Shown one piece after another: positions 45,587 through 54,485 of a stretch of DNA of 64,000 nt. The stretch comes from Micromonospora sp. WMMD1155. GTDB lineage: Bacteria; Actinomycetota; Actinomycetes; Mycobacteriales; Micromonosporaceae. The stretch spans positions 5,146,501 to 5,210,500 of the forward strand of contig NZ_CP120742.1 in NCBI RefSeq assembly GCF_029581275.1, written 5' to 3'. Below the pieces are notes generated by a model. It was not told the origin of the DNA. It saw only the letters and a list, made by a program, of their open reading frames with translations, and ran no database searches. The stretch's first letter is position 1. Each line of letters opens with the position of its first letter. Position numbers and translations under genes: made by a program.

Positions 45587-46762
45587 ATGCCCCCGACCCG
45601 CACGGGACTTCTGCACCGCCTCGCGGTCGCCCGGCTGCCCCGCCCCCTGCACCCGGTGGCCTGGTGGCTGTGGGCGCTCGCCCTGGCGACCGCCGCGAGC
45701 CGTACCAGTAACCCGCTGTTGCTGCTGCTGATCTTCGCGGTGCTCGGGTTCGTCGTCACCGTCCGCCGTACCGACGCCCCGTGGGCGCGGGCGTTCCGCT
45801 ACTACCTCTACCTCGCGCTGATCATCATCGCGATCCGGGTGGTGTTCCGGACGGTCTTCGCCTCCGGTATCACTTCCGAGGACCACATCCTGTTCCGGCT
45901 GCCGCACCTGCCCACCCCCGACTGGTACGCGGGCATCCAGATCGGCGGCCCGGTCTCCCTGGAGGCAACCCTGTCCGCGGCCGTGGACGGGCTCCGGTTG
46001 GCCTGCCTGCTGTGCTGCATCGGCGCCGCCAACAGCCTCGCCAACCCCAAACGCGCGCTGCGGGTCCTCCCCGGCGCGCTGTACGAGCTGGGTGTCGCCG
46101 TCACCGTCTCGCTGAGCGTCGCACCACAACTGGTGGAGAGCGTCCAACGGGTCGCGCGTGCCCGCCGGTTACGCGCCGGACGGGCCAGGGGCCTCGGCGC
46201 CGCACGGGCCATCCTGATGCCGGTCCTGCACGACGCCCTGGACCGGTCGCTGCGGCTGGCCGCCGCCATGGACGCGCGCGGCTACGGCCGGGTCGGCACC
46301 GCCACACCCGCCTCGCGACGGCTCACCGGCGTCCTCATGCTCACCGGCATGGCGGGCCTGTGCGTCGGCGCGTACGGACTACTCGACCCGGGCGTGCCCC
46401 GCCCGGTCGGGCTCGGTGGCCTCGGCGGCGGCGTGGTGCTCTGCGTGGCCGGGCTCGCCCTCGGCGGGCGTCGGGTGTCGCGCAGCCGCTACCGGCCCGA
46501 CCCGTGGCAGTGGCCCGAGTGGACGGTCGCCGGCTGCGGCGTCGTCACCGCTGTCGTGCTCAGCGCCGGCACCGGCTACGACCCCGCCGCGCTCAACCCG
46601 ACCCTCTATCCGCTGCACTGGCCCAGCCTGCCCGCCCTACCGGCCGCCGCGATCCTCGTCGCCGCCCTCGCGGCGATCGCCGCACCGACACCACCGCGCC
46701 CGCACCGACCCGAGCCCGCCGCCGAACGACGTGCCGCCGACATCGCAGGAGCACCATCATGA
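45587..46762 (+). CDS. ecfT: ECF transporter T component (EcfT)
   Basis: 391 aa with about seven membrane helices and the EcfT coupling motifs: RARRLRAGRARG and AAAMDARGYG (Ala-Arg-Gly pairs that grip the ATPases). It connects the ATPase pair to the substrate-binding S protein. ATG 45587 lies four bases after the preceding stop; its own stop overlaps the ATPase ATG. The C-terminal helices beyond the core are longer than in minimal EcfT proteins. Confidence 0.9.
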   Translation: MPPTRTGLLHRLAVARLPRPLHPVAWWLWALALATAASRTSNPLLLLLIFAVLGFVVTVRRTDAPWARAFRYYLYLALIIIAIRVVFRTVFASGITSEDHILFRLPHLPTPDWYAGIQIGGPVSLEATLSAAVDGLRLACLLCCIGAANSLANPKRALRVLPGALYELGVAVTVSLSVAPQLVESVQRVARARRLRAGRARGLGAARAILMPVLHDALDRSLRLAAAMDARGYGRVGTATPASRRLTGVLMLTGMAGLCVGAYGLLDPGVPRPVGLGGLGGGVVLCVAGLALGGRRVSRSRYRPDPWQWPEWTVAGCGVVTAVVLSAGTGYDPAALNPTLYPLHWPSLPALPAAAILVAALAAIAAPTPPRPHRPEPAAERRAADIAGAPS

Positions 46763-48393
46763 TCCGCTTCGAGCGTGTCACCGTCACCTACGACGGCGCG
46801 TCCCGCCCCACACTGCGCGACGTCGACCTCGACATCGACGAGGGGGAGCTGTGTCTGGTCGTCGGACACACCGGCGCGGGAAAGTCGACACTGCTCGCCG
46901 CGATCAACGGCCTCGTACCGCACTTCACCGGCGGCACCCTGCAGGGCAGCGTCCGCGTCGCCGGCCGGGACACCGCCCACCACCCGCCACGCGAGTTCGC
47001 CGACCTGGTCGGTGTCGTCGGGCAGGACCCGGTCGCCGGGTTCGTCACCGACACCGTCGAGGAGGAACTGGCGTACGGGATGGAGCAGCTCGCCCTCGAC
47101 CCGGCGGTCATGCGGACCCGGGTGGAGGAGACCCTCGACCTGCTGGGCCTGGCTGACCTGCGCCACCGGGGCCTGCACGAGCTGTCCGGCGGTCAGCAGC
47201 AGCGGGTAGCCATTGGCGCCGCGCTGACCGCCCATCCACGGGTGCTCGTCCTCGACGAGCCCACCTCCGCGCTCGACCCGACCGGCGCAGACGACGTCCT
47301 CGCCACCATCACCCGACTGGTCCACGACCTCGGCGTCACCGTCGTGCTGGCCGAGCACCGCCTGGAGCGCGTCCTGCCGTACGCCGACCGGCTCATCCAC
47401 GTCGCCCGCGACGGCACCGTCCGCCACGGCGACCCGGCCACCCTCATCGCCGGCACCACCGTCGCGCCACCTGTGGTCGACCTCGGCCGCCGGGCCGGCT
47501 GGTCACCGTTGCCATTGTCGGTGCGCGACGCCCGACGGCACGCGAGTGCCCTGCGCGACCGGTTACCCCCGACGCCGCCGCGACCACACCGACACTCCCA
47601 CGCCGACGCCCGCAACGCCCTGACGGCGGCCGGCGTGATCGTCCGCCACGGACCGGTCGTCGCGGTCCGCGGCGTCGACCTGACCCTGGTAAGCGGTGAG
47701 ATCACCGCGCTGATGGGCCGCAACGGATCCGGAAAGTCGTCGCTGCTCTGGGCGCTGCAGGGTTCTGGTCGCCGGGACGGCGGCAGCATCGCCGTCCCTG
47801 AGACTCGACACGGCACCCTCGATCCGGGACGGGTCAGCGCCAGCCAAGCCCGCCGACTCGTCGGCCTCGTCCCGCAGACCGCCACCGACCTGCTCTACCT
47901 GGACACCGTCGACGCCGAACTCGACCAGGCCGACCGCGACGGCGCCGAACCGGGCACCGCGCGGCGTCTCCTCGACGCCATCGCCGCCGGCATCGACGGC
48001 GACAATCACCCCCGAGACCTGTCCGCCGGGCAACAACTCGCCCTGGTCCTGGCCATCCAACTCGCCGTCACCCCCGGCGTGCTGCTCCTCGACGAACCCA
48101 CCCGAGGGCTGGACTACCAGGCCAAAGCCGCGCTGACCCGTACCCTCGACGACCTCGCCGGGCAGGGCCGCGCCGTCGTCGTGGCCACCCACGACGTCGA
48201 GTTCGCCGCCGCCACCGCCGACCGGGTCGTGGTCATGGCCGACGGTGAGGTCGTCGCCGACGGCCCGGTCCCGACCGTGCTCACCGCGTCACCCACGTTC
48301 GCCCCGCAGGTCGCGAAGATCCTCGCGCCGCTGCCGTACCTGACGGTGGGGCAGGTCGCCGCCGCCCTCGACGATCCGGAGGTACGCGCGTGA
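46759..48393 (+). CDS. ecfA: Fused ECF ATPases (EcfA-EcfA')
   Basis: 544 aa containing two complete ABC ATPase domains. Domain 1: VGHTGAGKSTLLAAI, LSGGQQQRVAIG, VLVLDEPTSALD, VLAEHRL. Domain 2 (from ~residue 290): MGRNGSGKSSLLWAL, LSAGQQLALVLA, LLLDEPTRGLD, VVATHDVEF. It powers the ECF importer with EcfT and the S component. The signature of domain 2 is the divergent LSAGQ. ATG 46759 overlaps the ecfT stop; its stop overlaps the next GTG. Confidence 0.93.
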   Translation: MIRFERVTVTYDGASRPTLRDVDLDIDEGELCLVVGHTGAGKSTLLAAINGLVPHFTGGTLQGSVRVAGRDTAHHPPREFADLVGVVGQDPVAGFVTDTVEEELAYGMEQLALDPAVMRTRVEETLDLLGLADLRHRGLHELSGGQQQRVAIGAALTAHPRVLVLDEPTSALDPTGADDVLATITRLVHDLGVTVVLAEHRLERVLPYADRLIHVARDGTVRHGDPATLIAGTTVAPPVVDLGRRAGWSPLPLSVRDARRHASALRDRLPPTPPRPHRHSHADARNALTAAGVIVRHGPVVAVRGVDLTLVSGEITALMGRNGSGKSSLLWALQGSGRRDGGSIAVPETRHGTLDPGRVSASQARRLVGLVPQTATDLLYLDTVDAELDQADRDGAEPGTARRLLDAIAAGIDGDNHPRDLSAGQQLALVLAIQLAVTPGVLLLDEPTRGLDYQAKAALTRTLDDLAGQGRAVVVATHDVEFAAATADRVVVMADGEVVADGPVPTVLTASPTFAPQVAKILAPLPYLTVGQVAAALDDPEVRA

Positions 48394-49214
48394 GCACGCT
48401 GACCGTCGCCGTCCGCGTGCCCGGCCGTGCCGTGCTCGCGATCACCATGGCGTCGTTCCTCGGCTTCGTCGCGTTCCTCTGGCCGTTCGTCGTCGCACCC
48501 GGCACCTTCGGCTCCACCCAGACCCCGCCGCTGATGTTCGGGGTGCTGCTGCTCCTCGTCCTCGCCGTCATCTTCGCCGAGATCGCCGACGGCAGAATCG
48601 ACGCGAAGGCCCTCGCCATGCTGGGCGTGCTGTCCGCGATCAACGCGGCCCTGCGACCACTCGGCGCGGGCACGGCCGGCATCGAGACGGTCTTCTTCAT
48701 CCTCGTCCTCGCCGGTCGGGTCTTCGGGCCCGGCTTCGGATTCGCGCTCGGCTGCACGTCACTGTTCGCCTCCGCCCTGCTCACCGGGGGAGTCGGACCC
48801 TGGATGCCCTACCAGATGTTCGGCTGCGCCTGGGTCGGCATGTTCGCCGGCCTGCTGCCCAGGCTCCGGGGACGGGCGGAGATCGCCCTGCTCGCCGCCT
48901 ACGCCGCCGTCAGCGGGTACTTCTTCGGCTTCATGCTGAACCTGTCGTTCTGGCCGTTCTCGCTCGACCCGACCAGCTCGATCGCCTACCAACCGGGCCT
49001 GCCGATGCTGGACCAACTCCACCGGTACCTGACCTTCTTCACCGTCACCTCACTGGGCTGGGACACCGGACGAGCGGTCACCACCGCTGTCCTCGTCACC
49101 CTCGCCGGGCCGGCGGTGCTCGGGGCATTCCGGCGGGCGGCCCGGCGTGCACGTTTCCGAGCTGCTCCGGCGTTTACGGCCGCTGCTGTGCCGTCCTCAG
49201 CCGACCTGCTCTGA
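48390..49214 (+). CDS. ECF transporter S component, predicted cobalamin
   Basis: 274 aa with about six membrane helices in the S-component arrangement (LSAINAALRPLGAGTAGIET, then VFGPGFGFALGCTSLFASALLTGGVGPWMPYQM). S components bind the vitamin. The AxxxA-type helix face for docking to EcfT is plausible in ALAMLGVLSAINAALRP. The ligand is inferred to be cobalamin (or a precursor) from the upstream riboswitch and DUF4430 partners. Last gene of the operon. Confidence 0.87.
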   Translation: MSTLTVAVRVPGRAVLAITMASFLGFVAFLWPFVVAPGTFGSTQTPPLMFGVLLLLVLAVIFAEIADGRIDAKALAMLGVLSAINAALRPLGAGTAGIETVFFILVLAGRVFGPGFGFALGCTSLFASALLTGGVGPWMPYQMFGCAWVGMFAGLLPRLRGRAEIALLAAYAAVSGYFFGFMLNLSFWPFSLDPTSSIAYQPGLPMLDQLHRYLTFFTVTSLGWDTGRAVTTAVLVTLAGPAVLGAFRRAARRARFRAAPAFTAAAVPSSADLL

Positions 49215-49275
49215 TTTACGAAATTCAGTGCCCGGCGGCAGTTCGCGCCGGACCCCGGGCGTGTTGGCCGAACGC

Positions 49276-49542
49276 TCACCCCATTCCCGGTTGTCCGAGT
49301 GACAGTGACACCCCGACTACGGGCAGCCGCAGGCACACGTTGCGGAAATGGAGGACCTGGTTGGCGAGGGCGTACTCGTGGGGAAAGCGGCCGCAGTACC
49401 CGGCGTCGCCGCCCATCGCCACGTCGTCGACGTAGGGCGGTACCTCGTCGGTGCGTTGCTCGTTCCAGACCTGTCGAACGGTGTGGCGGGTTTTGGTGAG
49501 GATGACGCGGACGGCGTGATCGGTCGGTGCGGCTGCCTGGGT
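49276..49542 (-). pseudogene. Coding-like fragment in frame after GH95 stop
   Basis: Reading minus-strand past the fucosidase TAG (49543), the same frame stays open for 88 codons with coding-like composition: HAVRVILTKTRHTVRQVWNE, VPPYVDDVAMGGDAGYCG and EYALANQVLHFRNVCLRLP, to TGA 49276-49278. No start codon with a ribosome-binding site precedes it. It looks like the C-terminal piece of a lost gene, or an extension cut by a stop mutation. No family recognised. Confidence 0.45.
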
Positions 49543-52455
49543 CTACAGGGCGACGAGTTGCCATTCCTGGTTGCCTCCGGTGCTGGTGACCGGCCACTGG
49601 ATCACGCTTCCTCCGTCGGCCGTCGAGGCGCCGGACACGTCGGCGCACCAGCCGTTGCGTACGTTGACCAGCCGGTGGTAGCCGCTGGTGCTGGCGGGCA
49701 CGAGTTTCCACCACTGGTTGTCGCTGTTGGTGTCGGTCGACTGGGTCAGCGCCGCGCCCTGCGCAGAGCCGCTGGCGCTGTGCAGCACTTTGCCGCTGCT
49801 GACGCTGCGGATGCGGTAGGACCCGTCCGGGTTGGGTTCCAGGGTCCACTGTTGGTTGGTGGCGCCGGTCCACGTCCACTGGATGATGCGCGCGCCGTCG
49901 GCGGTGGACCCGCCGTTGACGTCAAGCACCTTGCCGCTGCTCCGGTTGACGAGCCGGTACTTTCCGGCGGGGGCGTTTGTCGACAGACCCACGGTGATCT
50001 GGATCGTGGTGGCGGCGGGCAGCGCGACGCGCCGGGCGTGGTTGCCGAGGGTGGAGGAGGTGACGGTGACCGCGGGGGTGGCGGTGACGGAGGCGATGCC
50101 CCGGCGGCAGATCAGGCTGATCTCTTGGGCGATCGCCGAGTTCAGGGTGACGGTAGCGGTGCGGGCGCTGGTGTCCCAGGTGAGCTCCTGGATCAGGATC
50201 CGGTTGCGGCCACGGACGCCCGTGATGGTGCCCCGGGGGAGTTGGTCCGGTAGCGCGGGCAACAACTCCAGGACGCCCGGCCGGGTGTAGACCAGCGACT
50301 CGGCGAGCACCGCGGGGATAGCGTTGGCGGCGTCAGCGTTGTAGATGCTCAGATTCGGGTTGTGGGAGGTCATCAGGGACCGGAACACCATGTTCCGGCC
50401 GAGGATTTTGAGCAGGTTGGCGTACACGCCGGGCCCATCCTTGAGGCGGGCCCGGGCCAGGGCCCGGTGCAGGCTTCCGTGGGCCGAGAGGTTCTCGTCG
50501 CCGCGCAGGTCCAGCGCCCGGCGGGCGGTGCGGACGAGATCGGGCCGGTCCTCCGGGTTGATCTCGTGCAGCGGCCAGGCACCGTACAGATGATGGGCGT
50601 GTCGGTGGTTGTAGTTGTCGGTCAGTCCGGGCCAGGACCATTCTGCCAGCGCGCCGTCGCCGTTGACGGTATAGGCGGGGAGCCTGGCCAGCAGCGCGGT
50701 CCAACGTTGCACGCCCTGTCCGGCACCCTGCTCGACGCCGAGCGTGTTGGCTGCGTCGACGGCAGCTGTCAACGCGTGTCGACCGGCCATGATGTCGCCG
50801 GTGGCGTTGATCGCGAGGAGCTGGCCCGTGCTGGCCGGCCGGTTCTCCATGGAGAAGGACGGGACGAAGACCACCTTGCCGGCCGAGTCGGTACGGGTGA
50901 GGAAGTCCTCGTAGAAGAGAGCCAGCTCGATCAGGGCGGGACCGAGGTGGTCGCGCAGGAAGGCGACGTCCCCGGTGGTCTGGTAGTACTCGAGCAGCGG
51001 GTACAGCAGCCAGTCCGCGCCGCCCGTCCAGCAGTGCCCGGGAAAGCCACTGTCGAAGTGCAGCATGTAGCCGTACTCGCCGTCGGTGCGGCTCGGGGCC
51101 AAGAAGCCGCGCGCGCCGTAAAGCCGGCGGGCATTCTCCCGCCAGTGGGCCAACTGTCCGAGGACCAGCGTCCGGTACCCCTGCATCGCGTCACCGAAGT
51201 CGAGAATGTTCCCGGCCGCTACCTGGAGGTTGATGTTGGCGTCGGTGGTGAAGTCGTCAGCCCAGGCCCCGGTCCAGGTGCCGGTCCAGATCCCGGTCAG
51301 GCGTGGCGGCAGGACCCCGCTGGAGCTGACGAAGTGATACCGGCCCGAGTCGTACAGGCGCTCCAACAGCGCGATGTCGACGATGGTGGGGCTGGTCCTC
51401 TGGCGGGCGATCAGCTGACTGGTGGACAGTTGTCGATCGGCGGCGGAGACGCCCAGGTCGATGCCAGAGCGGCCGTACATCGCCTGATGGGTTGGGACGT
51501 GTCGGCCCTGCAGGGTGGCGTAGTCGGCGGGCAGCATTGCCAGCGCGGCCTGCAACGGCTGCCCGTCCCAACCGGCGGCCGTCTCATACCGGTCGAGCTT
51601 GGTCAGCAGCAGAATCTTGGTGGCCCGGGACACCACGAGAGCCGAACCGCTCACCGTGACCGACGCCTGGCTGCCGCTGGCTACGACGCGGGTGACCCCT
51701 TCGAACCCGTACGCGCCGCCGGACGGATACGTGCCGCGCACGTCCAGGTACCCTGAGCCCCCGACGACCGTCGCGGAGACCGTGTAGCGCACGTTGCCCG
51801 GCAGGCCGTCCAACCCGGTGTTGACGCGCAGGGTCGCGTCCAGCGTCTGTCCGAGCGCCGGCAGCAGCTCGTGGACGACGACCCGGTCTGCGCGTGAGGC
51901 GAAGACGCGACGCCGCCAGGTGCCCGACCCGTCGGTCCAGGTGTGGCTGACCTCGCCGGTGGCGAAGTCGGTGATCCGGGCGTAGTCGTTGACCGTCGTC
52001 ATCGCCGGCGTGCTGATCTGCAACTCGTGGCCAGGGTGGTAGGTCTGCGTCCACCGCAGCGCCCAGCCGTTGACGAAGGTCGTCGTGGCCCCGGTGTAGT
52101 TCCCGGACAGAGCCTGGTCACGGGCACGGGAGAGCTGCCCCGAGTTCACCGGCGGCAGCACGCCCCGGGAGCCGTTCGGCAACACGAACCGGTGATGGTT
52201 GAAAATCACCTTCTCCAGCGTCGGCGTACCGTAGAGCACCGCGCCGTACTCGCCGTTGCCGGTCAGGAGACCATCGGTCCACGCGGTCGCCGCCACCGTG
52301 TCGTAGATGCCCCGCTCCGGGAGCGTGACCTGTGTCGGGACGGCTGCGGAAGCCCGTCCGGGCGCCGCCCCGTCGGCGAACGCGACAGCGCCGGCCGACA
52401 GTGCCGTGGTGGCGAGCAGTTGCCTCCGCCCGATGGGACGTTCGGAGAGGCTCAT
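49543..52455 (-). CDS. GH95 alpha-L-fucosidase with ricin-type lectin
   Basis: 970 aa. Tat leader (IGRRQLLATTALSAGAVAF), then the GH95 N-terminal beta domain (TDGLLTGNGEYGAVLYG), the (alpha/alpha)6 catalytic barrel (GIWTGTWTGAWADDFTTDAN, FPGHCWTGGADWLLYPLLEY, SFSMENRPAS, WSWPGLTDNYNHRHAHHLYG) and a C-terminal CBM13/ricin B trefoil (QQWTLEPNPDGSYRIRS, NQEWQLVAL). It would remove alpha-linked fucose (or galactose) from glycans outside the cell. Full length. The next frame after the stop remains coding-like. Confidence 0.93.
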   Translation of the reverse strand: MSLSERPIGRRQLLATTALSAGAVAFADGAAPGRASAAVPTQVTLPERGIYDTVAATAWTDGLLTGNGEYGAVLYGTPTLEKVIFNHHRFVLPNGSRGVLPPVNSGQLSRARDQALSGNYTGATTTFVNGWALRWTQTYHPGHELQISTPAMTTVNDYARITDFATGEVSHTWTDGSGTWRRRVFASRADRVVVHELLPALGQTLDATLRVNTGLDGLPGNVRYTVSATVVGGSGYLDVRGTYPSGGAYGFEGVTRVVASGSQASVTVSGSALVVSRATKILLLTKLDRYETAAGWDGQPLQAALAMLPADYATLQGRHVPTHQAMYGRSGIDLGVSAADRQLSTSQLIARQRTSPTIVDIALLERLYDSGRYHFVSSSGVLPPRLTGIWTGTWTGAWADDFTTDANINLQVAAGNILDFGDAMQGYRTLVLGQLAHWRENARRLYGARGFLAPSRTDGEYGYMLHFDSGFPGHCWTGGADWLLYPLLEYYQTTGDVAFLRDHLGPALIELALFYEDFLTRTDSAGKVVFVPSFSMENRPASTGQLLAINATGDIMAGRHALTAAVDAANTLGVEQGAGQGVQRWTALLARLPAYTVNGDGALAEWSWPGLTDNYNHRHAHHLYGAWPLHEINPEDRPDLVRTARRALDLRGDENLSAHGSLHRALARARLKDGPGVYANLLKILGRNMVFRSLMTSHNPNLSIYNADAANAIPAVLAESLVYTRPGVLELLPALPDQLPRGTITGVRGRNRILIQELTWDTSARTATVTLNSAIAQEISLICRRGIASVTATPAVTVTSSTLGNHARRVALPAATTIQITVGLSTNAPAGKYRLVNRSSGKVLDVNGGSTADGARIIQWTWTGATNQQWTLEPNPDGSYRIRSVSSGKVLHSASGSAQGAALTQSTDTNSDNQWWKLVPASTSGYHRLVNVRNGWCADVSGASTADGGSVIQWPVTSTGGNQEWQLVAL

Positions 52456-52910
52456 ACACCGAACTCACTTTCCGTCACGACGCGCGACCTAACGTGATGC
52501 CCCTGCTTCGCCTGCGTGCCGCACTGTGGCGGGCTAGCGAATCGATTCGCGTCATCGTACGAACGCCGTTGATGGGCGTCAATATGAGGTGGGCTGGGCG
52601 TGCGGTGGGCCGTGCCGGTTCAGCGGGAGTAAGACGTCCGATCTGCGCAGGTGTCAAGCCGGGGTTGTTCTCTGACGTTGCGGGCGGGGTGTCTCAGGCC
52701 GCGCCGGGTTCGGCGGACAGGCTCGCGGTGCGGCCGTAGAAGCGGTGAACCTGCCCGACGGCGCGTTCGAAGTGACGTAGGCGTTGGCGTGTGCGGTGTG
52801 GCTGGCCGCCCGGTCATGGCCTCCCTCCGGCCCTGGGCCGCTGGAGCGGGCTTCCCCGGCAGCCGGGGCGCTTGTTCAGCGCGGTGTTCAGAGACGCATT
52901 GGTCCGCAGG
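52456..52910. other. Gene-poor stretch with a decayed gene tail
   Basis: No intact gene is seen between the fucosidase and the TetR gene. The only coding-like piece is a short minus-strand tail ending at 52694 (HRFYGRTASLSAEPGAA), repeated at 54069. Confidence 0.5.
52693..52765 (-). repeat. Gene-tail repeat, copy A
   Basis: The minus strand reads ...ERAVGQVHRFYGRTASLSAEPGAA then stop (52694-52696). About 73 bases are similar, with scattered changes, to 54069-54140, which reads VVEQIHRFYGHTASLPAEPSAA then stop. Both look like 3' ends of the same unknown gene, whose bodies are gone. Confidence 0.65.
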
Positions 52911-53483
52911 TCACTCCATCGGCGCGAAGAGCCGGTCGAGCTGGTGATCGATCAGCTCGACCGCCCGTTCCGCGCTCAGCTGCCCGAGCAGCACTTGGCC
53001 CTGTAAGCCGGTCGTTCCCGCCAGCAGGAAGTCCGCTTCGTCGCGCCGTCCCTCCGGCAGGAGCATGGCGATCAGGTCCTCCAGCTTCGGCGGCGCATCG
53101 CGGATCCGATCGCGTAGTGCGTCCACGGTCATGAGCCGAACGAAGTACGCCATGTGCACCAGATGCCGTTGTCGGCGGCTCTCGTCCAGCGGGAGAAGTT
53201 CGAGCAGGACGCTGCGCAACACACTACGAGGCTCCGGCTGGGGGCCCAGTGCGGCGACTCGTTCCTGAGCTTCCGCCTCACCGTCGCGGTTGAGGAGCTC
53301 GAGAGCGCCGAGTAGCAGGTCCTCGCGGGTGCCGAAGTAGTACTGCACCTGCCGGGCGGGCACTCCCGCCTCCGCCGCGACGCGCCGGATCGTCGCATCT
53401 TCGAGCCCTCCAGACGCGGCCAGCCGCCATACCGCAGCAGCGATGTGGCGGCGCCGTGCCTCATGGTCGACCTGGCGAGGCAT
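52911..53483 (-). CDS. TetR-family transcriptional regulator
   Basis: 190 aa with an N-terminal TetR helix-turn-helix (RRRHIAAAVWRLAASGG, ATIRRVAAEAGVPARQVQYYFGTREDLL, residues 10-58) and a helical ligand domain. It probably represses itself and the divergent small membrane protein through the palindromes at 53500-53543. Effector unknown. Confidence 0.9.
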   Translation of the reverse strand: MPRQVDHEARRRHIAAAVWRLAASGGLEDATIRRVAAEAGVPARQVQYYFGTREDLLLGALELLNRDGEAEAQERVAALGPQPEPRSVLRSVLLELLPLDESRRQRHLVHMAYFVRLMTVDALRDRIRDAPPKLEDLIAMLLPEGRRDEADFLLAGTTGLQGQVLLGQLSAERAVELIDHQLDRLFAPME

Positions 53484-53499
53484 TCGACGCTCCCATCAA

Positions 53500-53543
53500 T
53501 TTGGTACGATCGCACCATCAAGATTTGGTTCAATCGTACCAAA
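53500..53543. promoter_or_regulatory. TetR operator pair
   Basis: TTTGGTTCAATCGTACCAAA (53524-53543) is a palindrome TTTGGT-N8-ACCAAA. A diverged copy TTTGGTACGATCGCACCA lies at 53500-53517. They fill the gap between the TetR start (53483) and the divergent gene (53563). Confidence 0.7.
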
Positions 53544-53562
53544 TGCAGGGGAGGGCTCTGCC

Positions 53563-53766
53563 ATGAGAACAACCACGCTGGTCATCGGCATGATTCTGCT
53601 GGTCTACGGAGCTCAAGGCACAGTTCGCCAACTCGTGGACCACGACAACGCCGGCTTGCTCGGCTGGGCACCCGGCGGCTTCGGCACTCAACTGGCTGGC
53701 CATGTGGTCCTGGGTATCGTCGGTCTCCTCCTTGCCGGCTGGGGCGGCCGCCGGCGCGGCCAGTGA
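53563..53766 (+). CDS. Small membrane protein, 67 aa
   Basis: Two membrane helices (TLVIGMILLVYGAQGTV and LAGHVVLGIVGLLLAGW) and a basic tail WGGRRRGQ. ATG 53563 has GGGGAGGG ten bases upstream. It is divergent from, and probably repressed by, the TetR protein through the palindromes between them. No catalytic motif is visible; the function is unknown. Confidence 0.7.
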   Translation: MRTTTLVIGMILLVYGAQGTVRQLVDHDNAGLLGWAPGGFGTQLAGHVVLGIVGLLLAGWGGRRRGQ

Positions 53767-54296
53767 ACGCCCGCTCCTCCGAATGAGGTCCCGAGTCCAT
53801 CCCGACGTTGAGACGTGGCCGGAAGGTCACCTGCCCGGGCGGAGGCCTCCCGCCGACCCGCGACCGGTAGTCGGCCCGCCGGTAGCTTCCGGCCAGGAGC
53901 AACGCCAGCCTGATCCGGGCACCGTACGAACGTCCGGGTACTTGGATCTCCGTTACGTCCTTGACCAGCGCTGGCGTTGCTCTCGGTCCGGAAAATTCCG
54001 GCGGGCCTTGATGACCGCGTGACCCCGCCTAACGTGACTTTCCGAACGTCGGTCCTCAAGGGCCGGGCCTCAGGCCGCGCTGGGCTCGGCAGGCAGGCTC
54101 GCGGTGTGGCCGTAGAAGCGGTGGATCTGCTCGACGACGTGACCGTAAAGCGCGGCACTTACTCAGAATCCTTATCTGCGGTTGTTCGCCTCGGACATGG
54201 ACCAGTTGGTGCCGTCGGGGAGAGTTGCTCCGGGAACCTGCCGTTCCTGTTCAGCGTCAGCGACGTGCGACGGCAGGAGAGGCGGATCTGACGGCC
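53767..54296. other. Gene-poor stretch
   Basis: No supported gene. It contains the second copy of the decayed gene tail (54069-54140) and otherwise degenerate, in places coding-like, sequence. Confidence 0.45.
54069..54140 (-). repeat. Gene-tail repeat, copy B
   Basis: The minus strand reads AALYGHVVEQIHRFYGHTAS and on to PAEPSAA, with the stop at 54070-54072 and an upstream in-frame stop that leaves only about 30 codons. It matches copy A at 52693-52765 in sequence and orientation, about 1.38 kb apart. Confidence 0.65.
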
Positions 54297-54485
54297 GTGG
54301 CCGTCTACCTCAGCTCCGACACCGCAGCGGTCTGGCGACTCATCCAGATCCAGACCCTCGCCCTGGCGGTGCGAGCGCAGATCTGCGCGTTGCGGGAACA
54401 CCTCGTTGCATCGCGTTGGTCGGTGCCGGATGCTCTGGCGCTGTGCGCGGTTGTGGTCAGATTTAGAGTTCGACAAAGGCGGTGA
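54297..54485 (+). CDS. Possible small protein, 62 aa
   Basis: GTG 54297 is preceded by AGGAGAGGCGG. The product is helical (DTAAVWRLIQIQTLALAVRA, then QICALREHL) and ends in an arginine-rich stretch that overlaps the STAND-tail remnant in another frame. No family recognised. It could equally be a fragment of the lost STAND paralog's neighbour. Confidence 0.25.
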   Translation: MAVYLSSDTAAVWRLIQIQTLALAVRAQICALREHLVASRWSVPDALALCAVVVRFRVRQRR

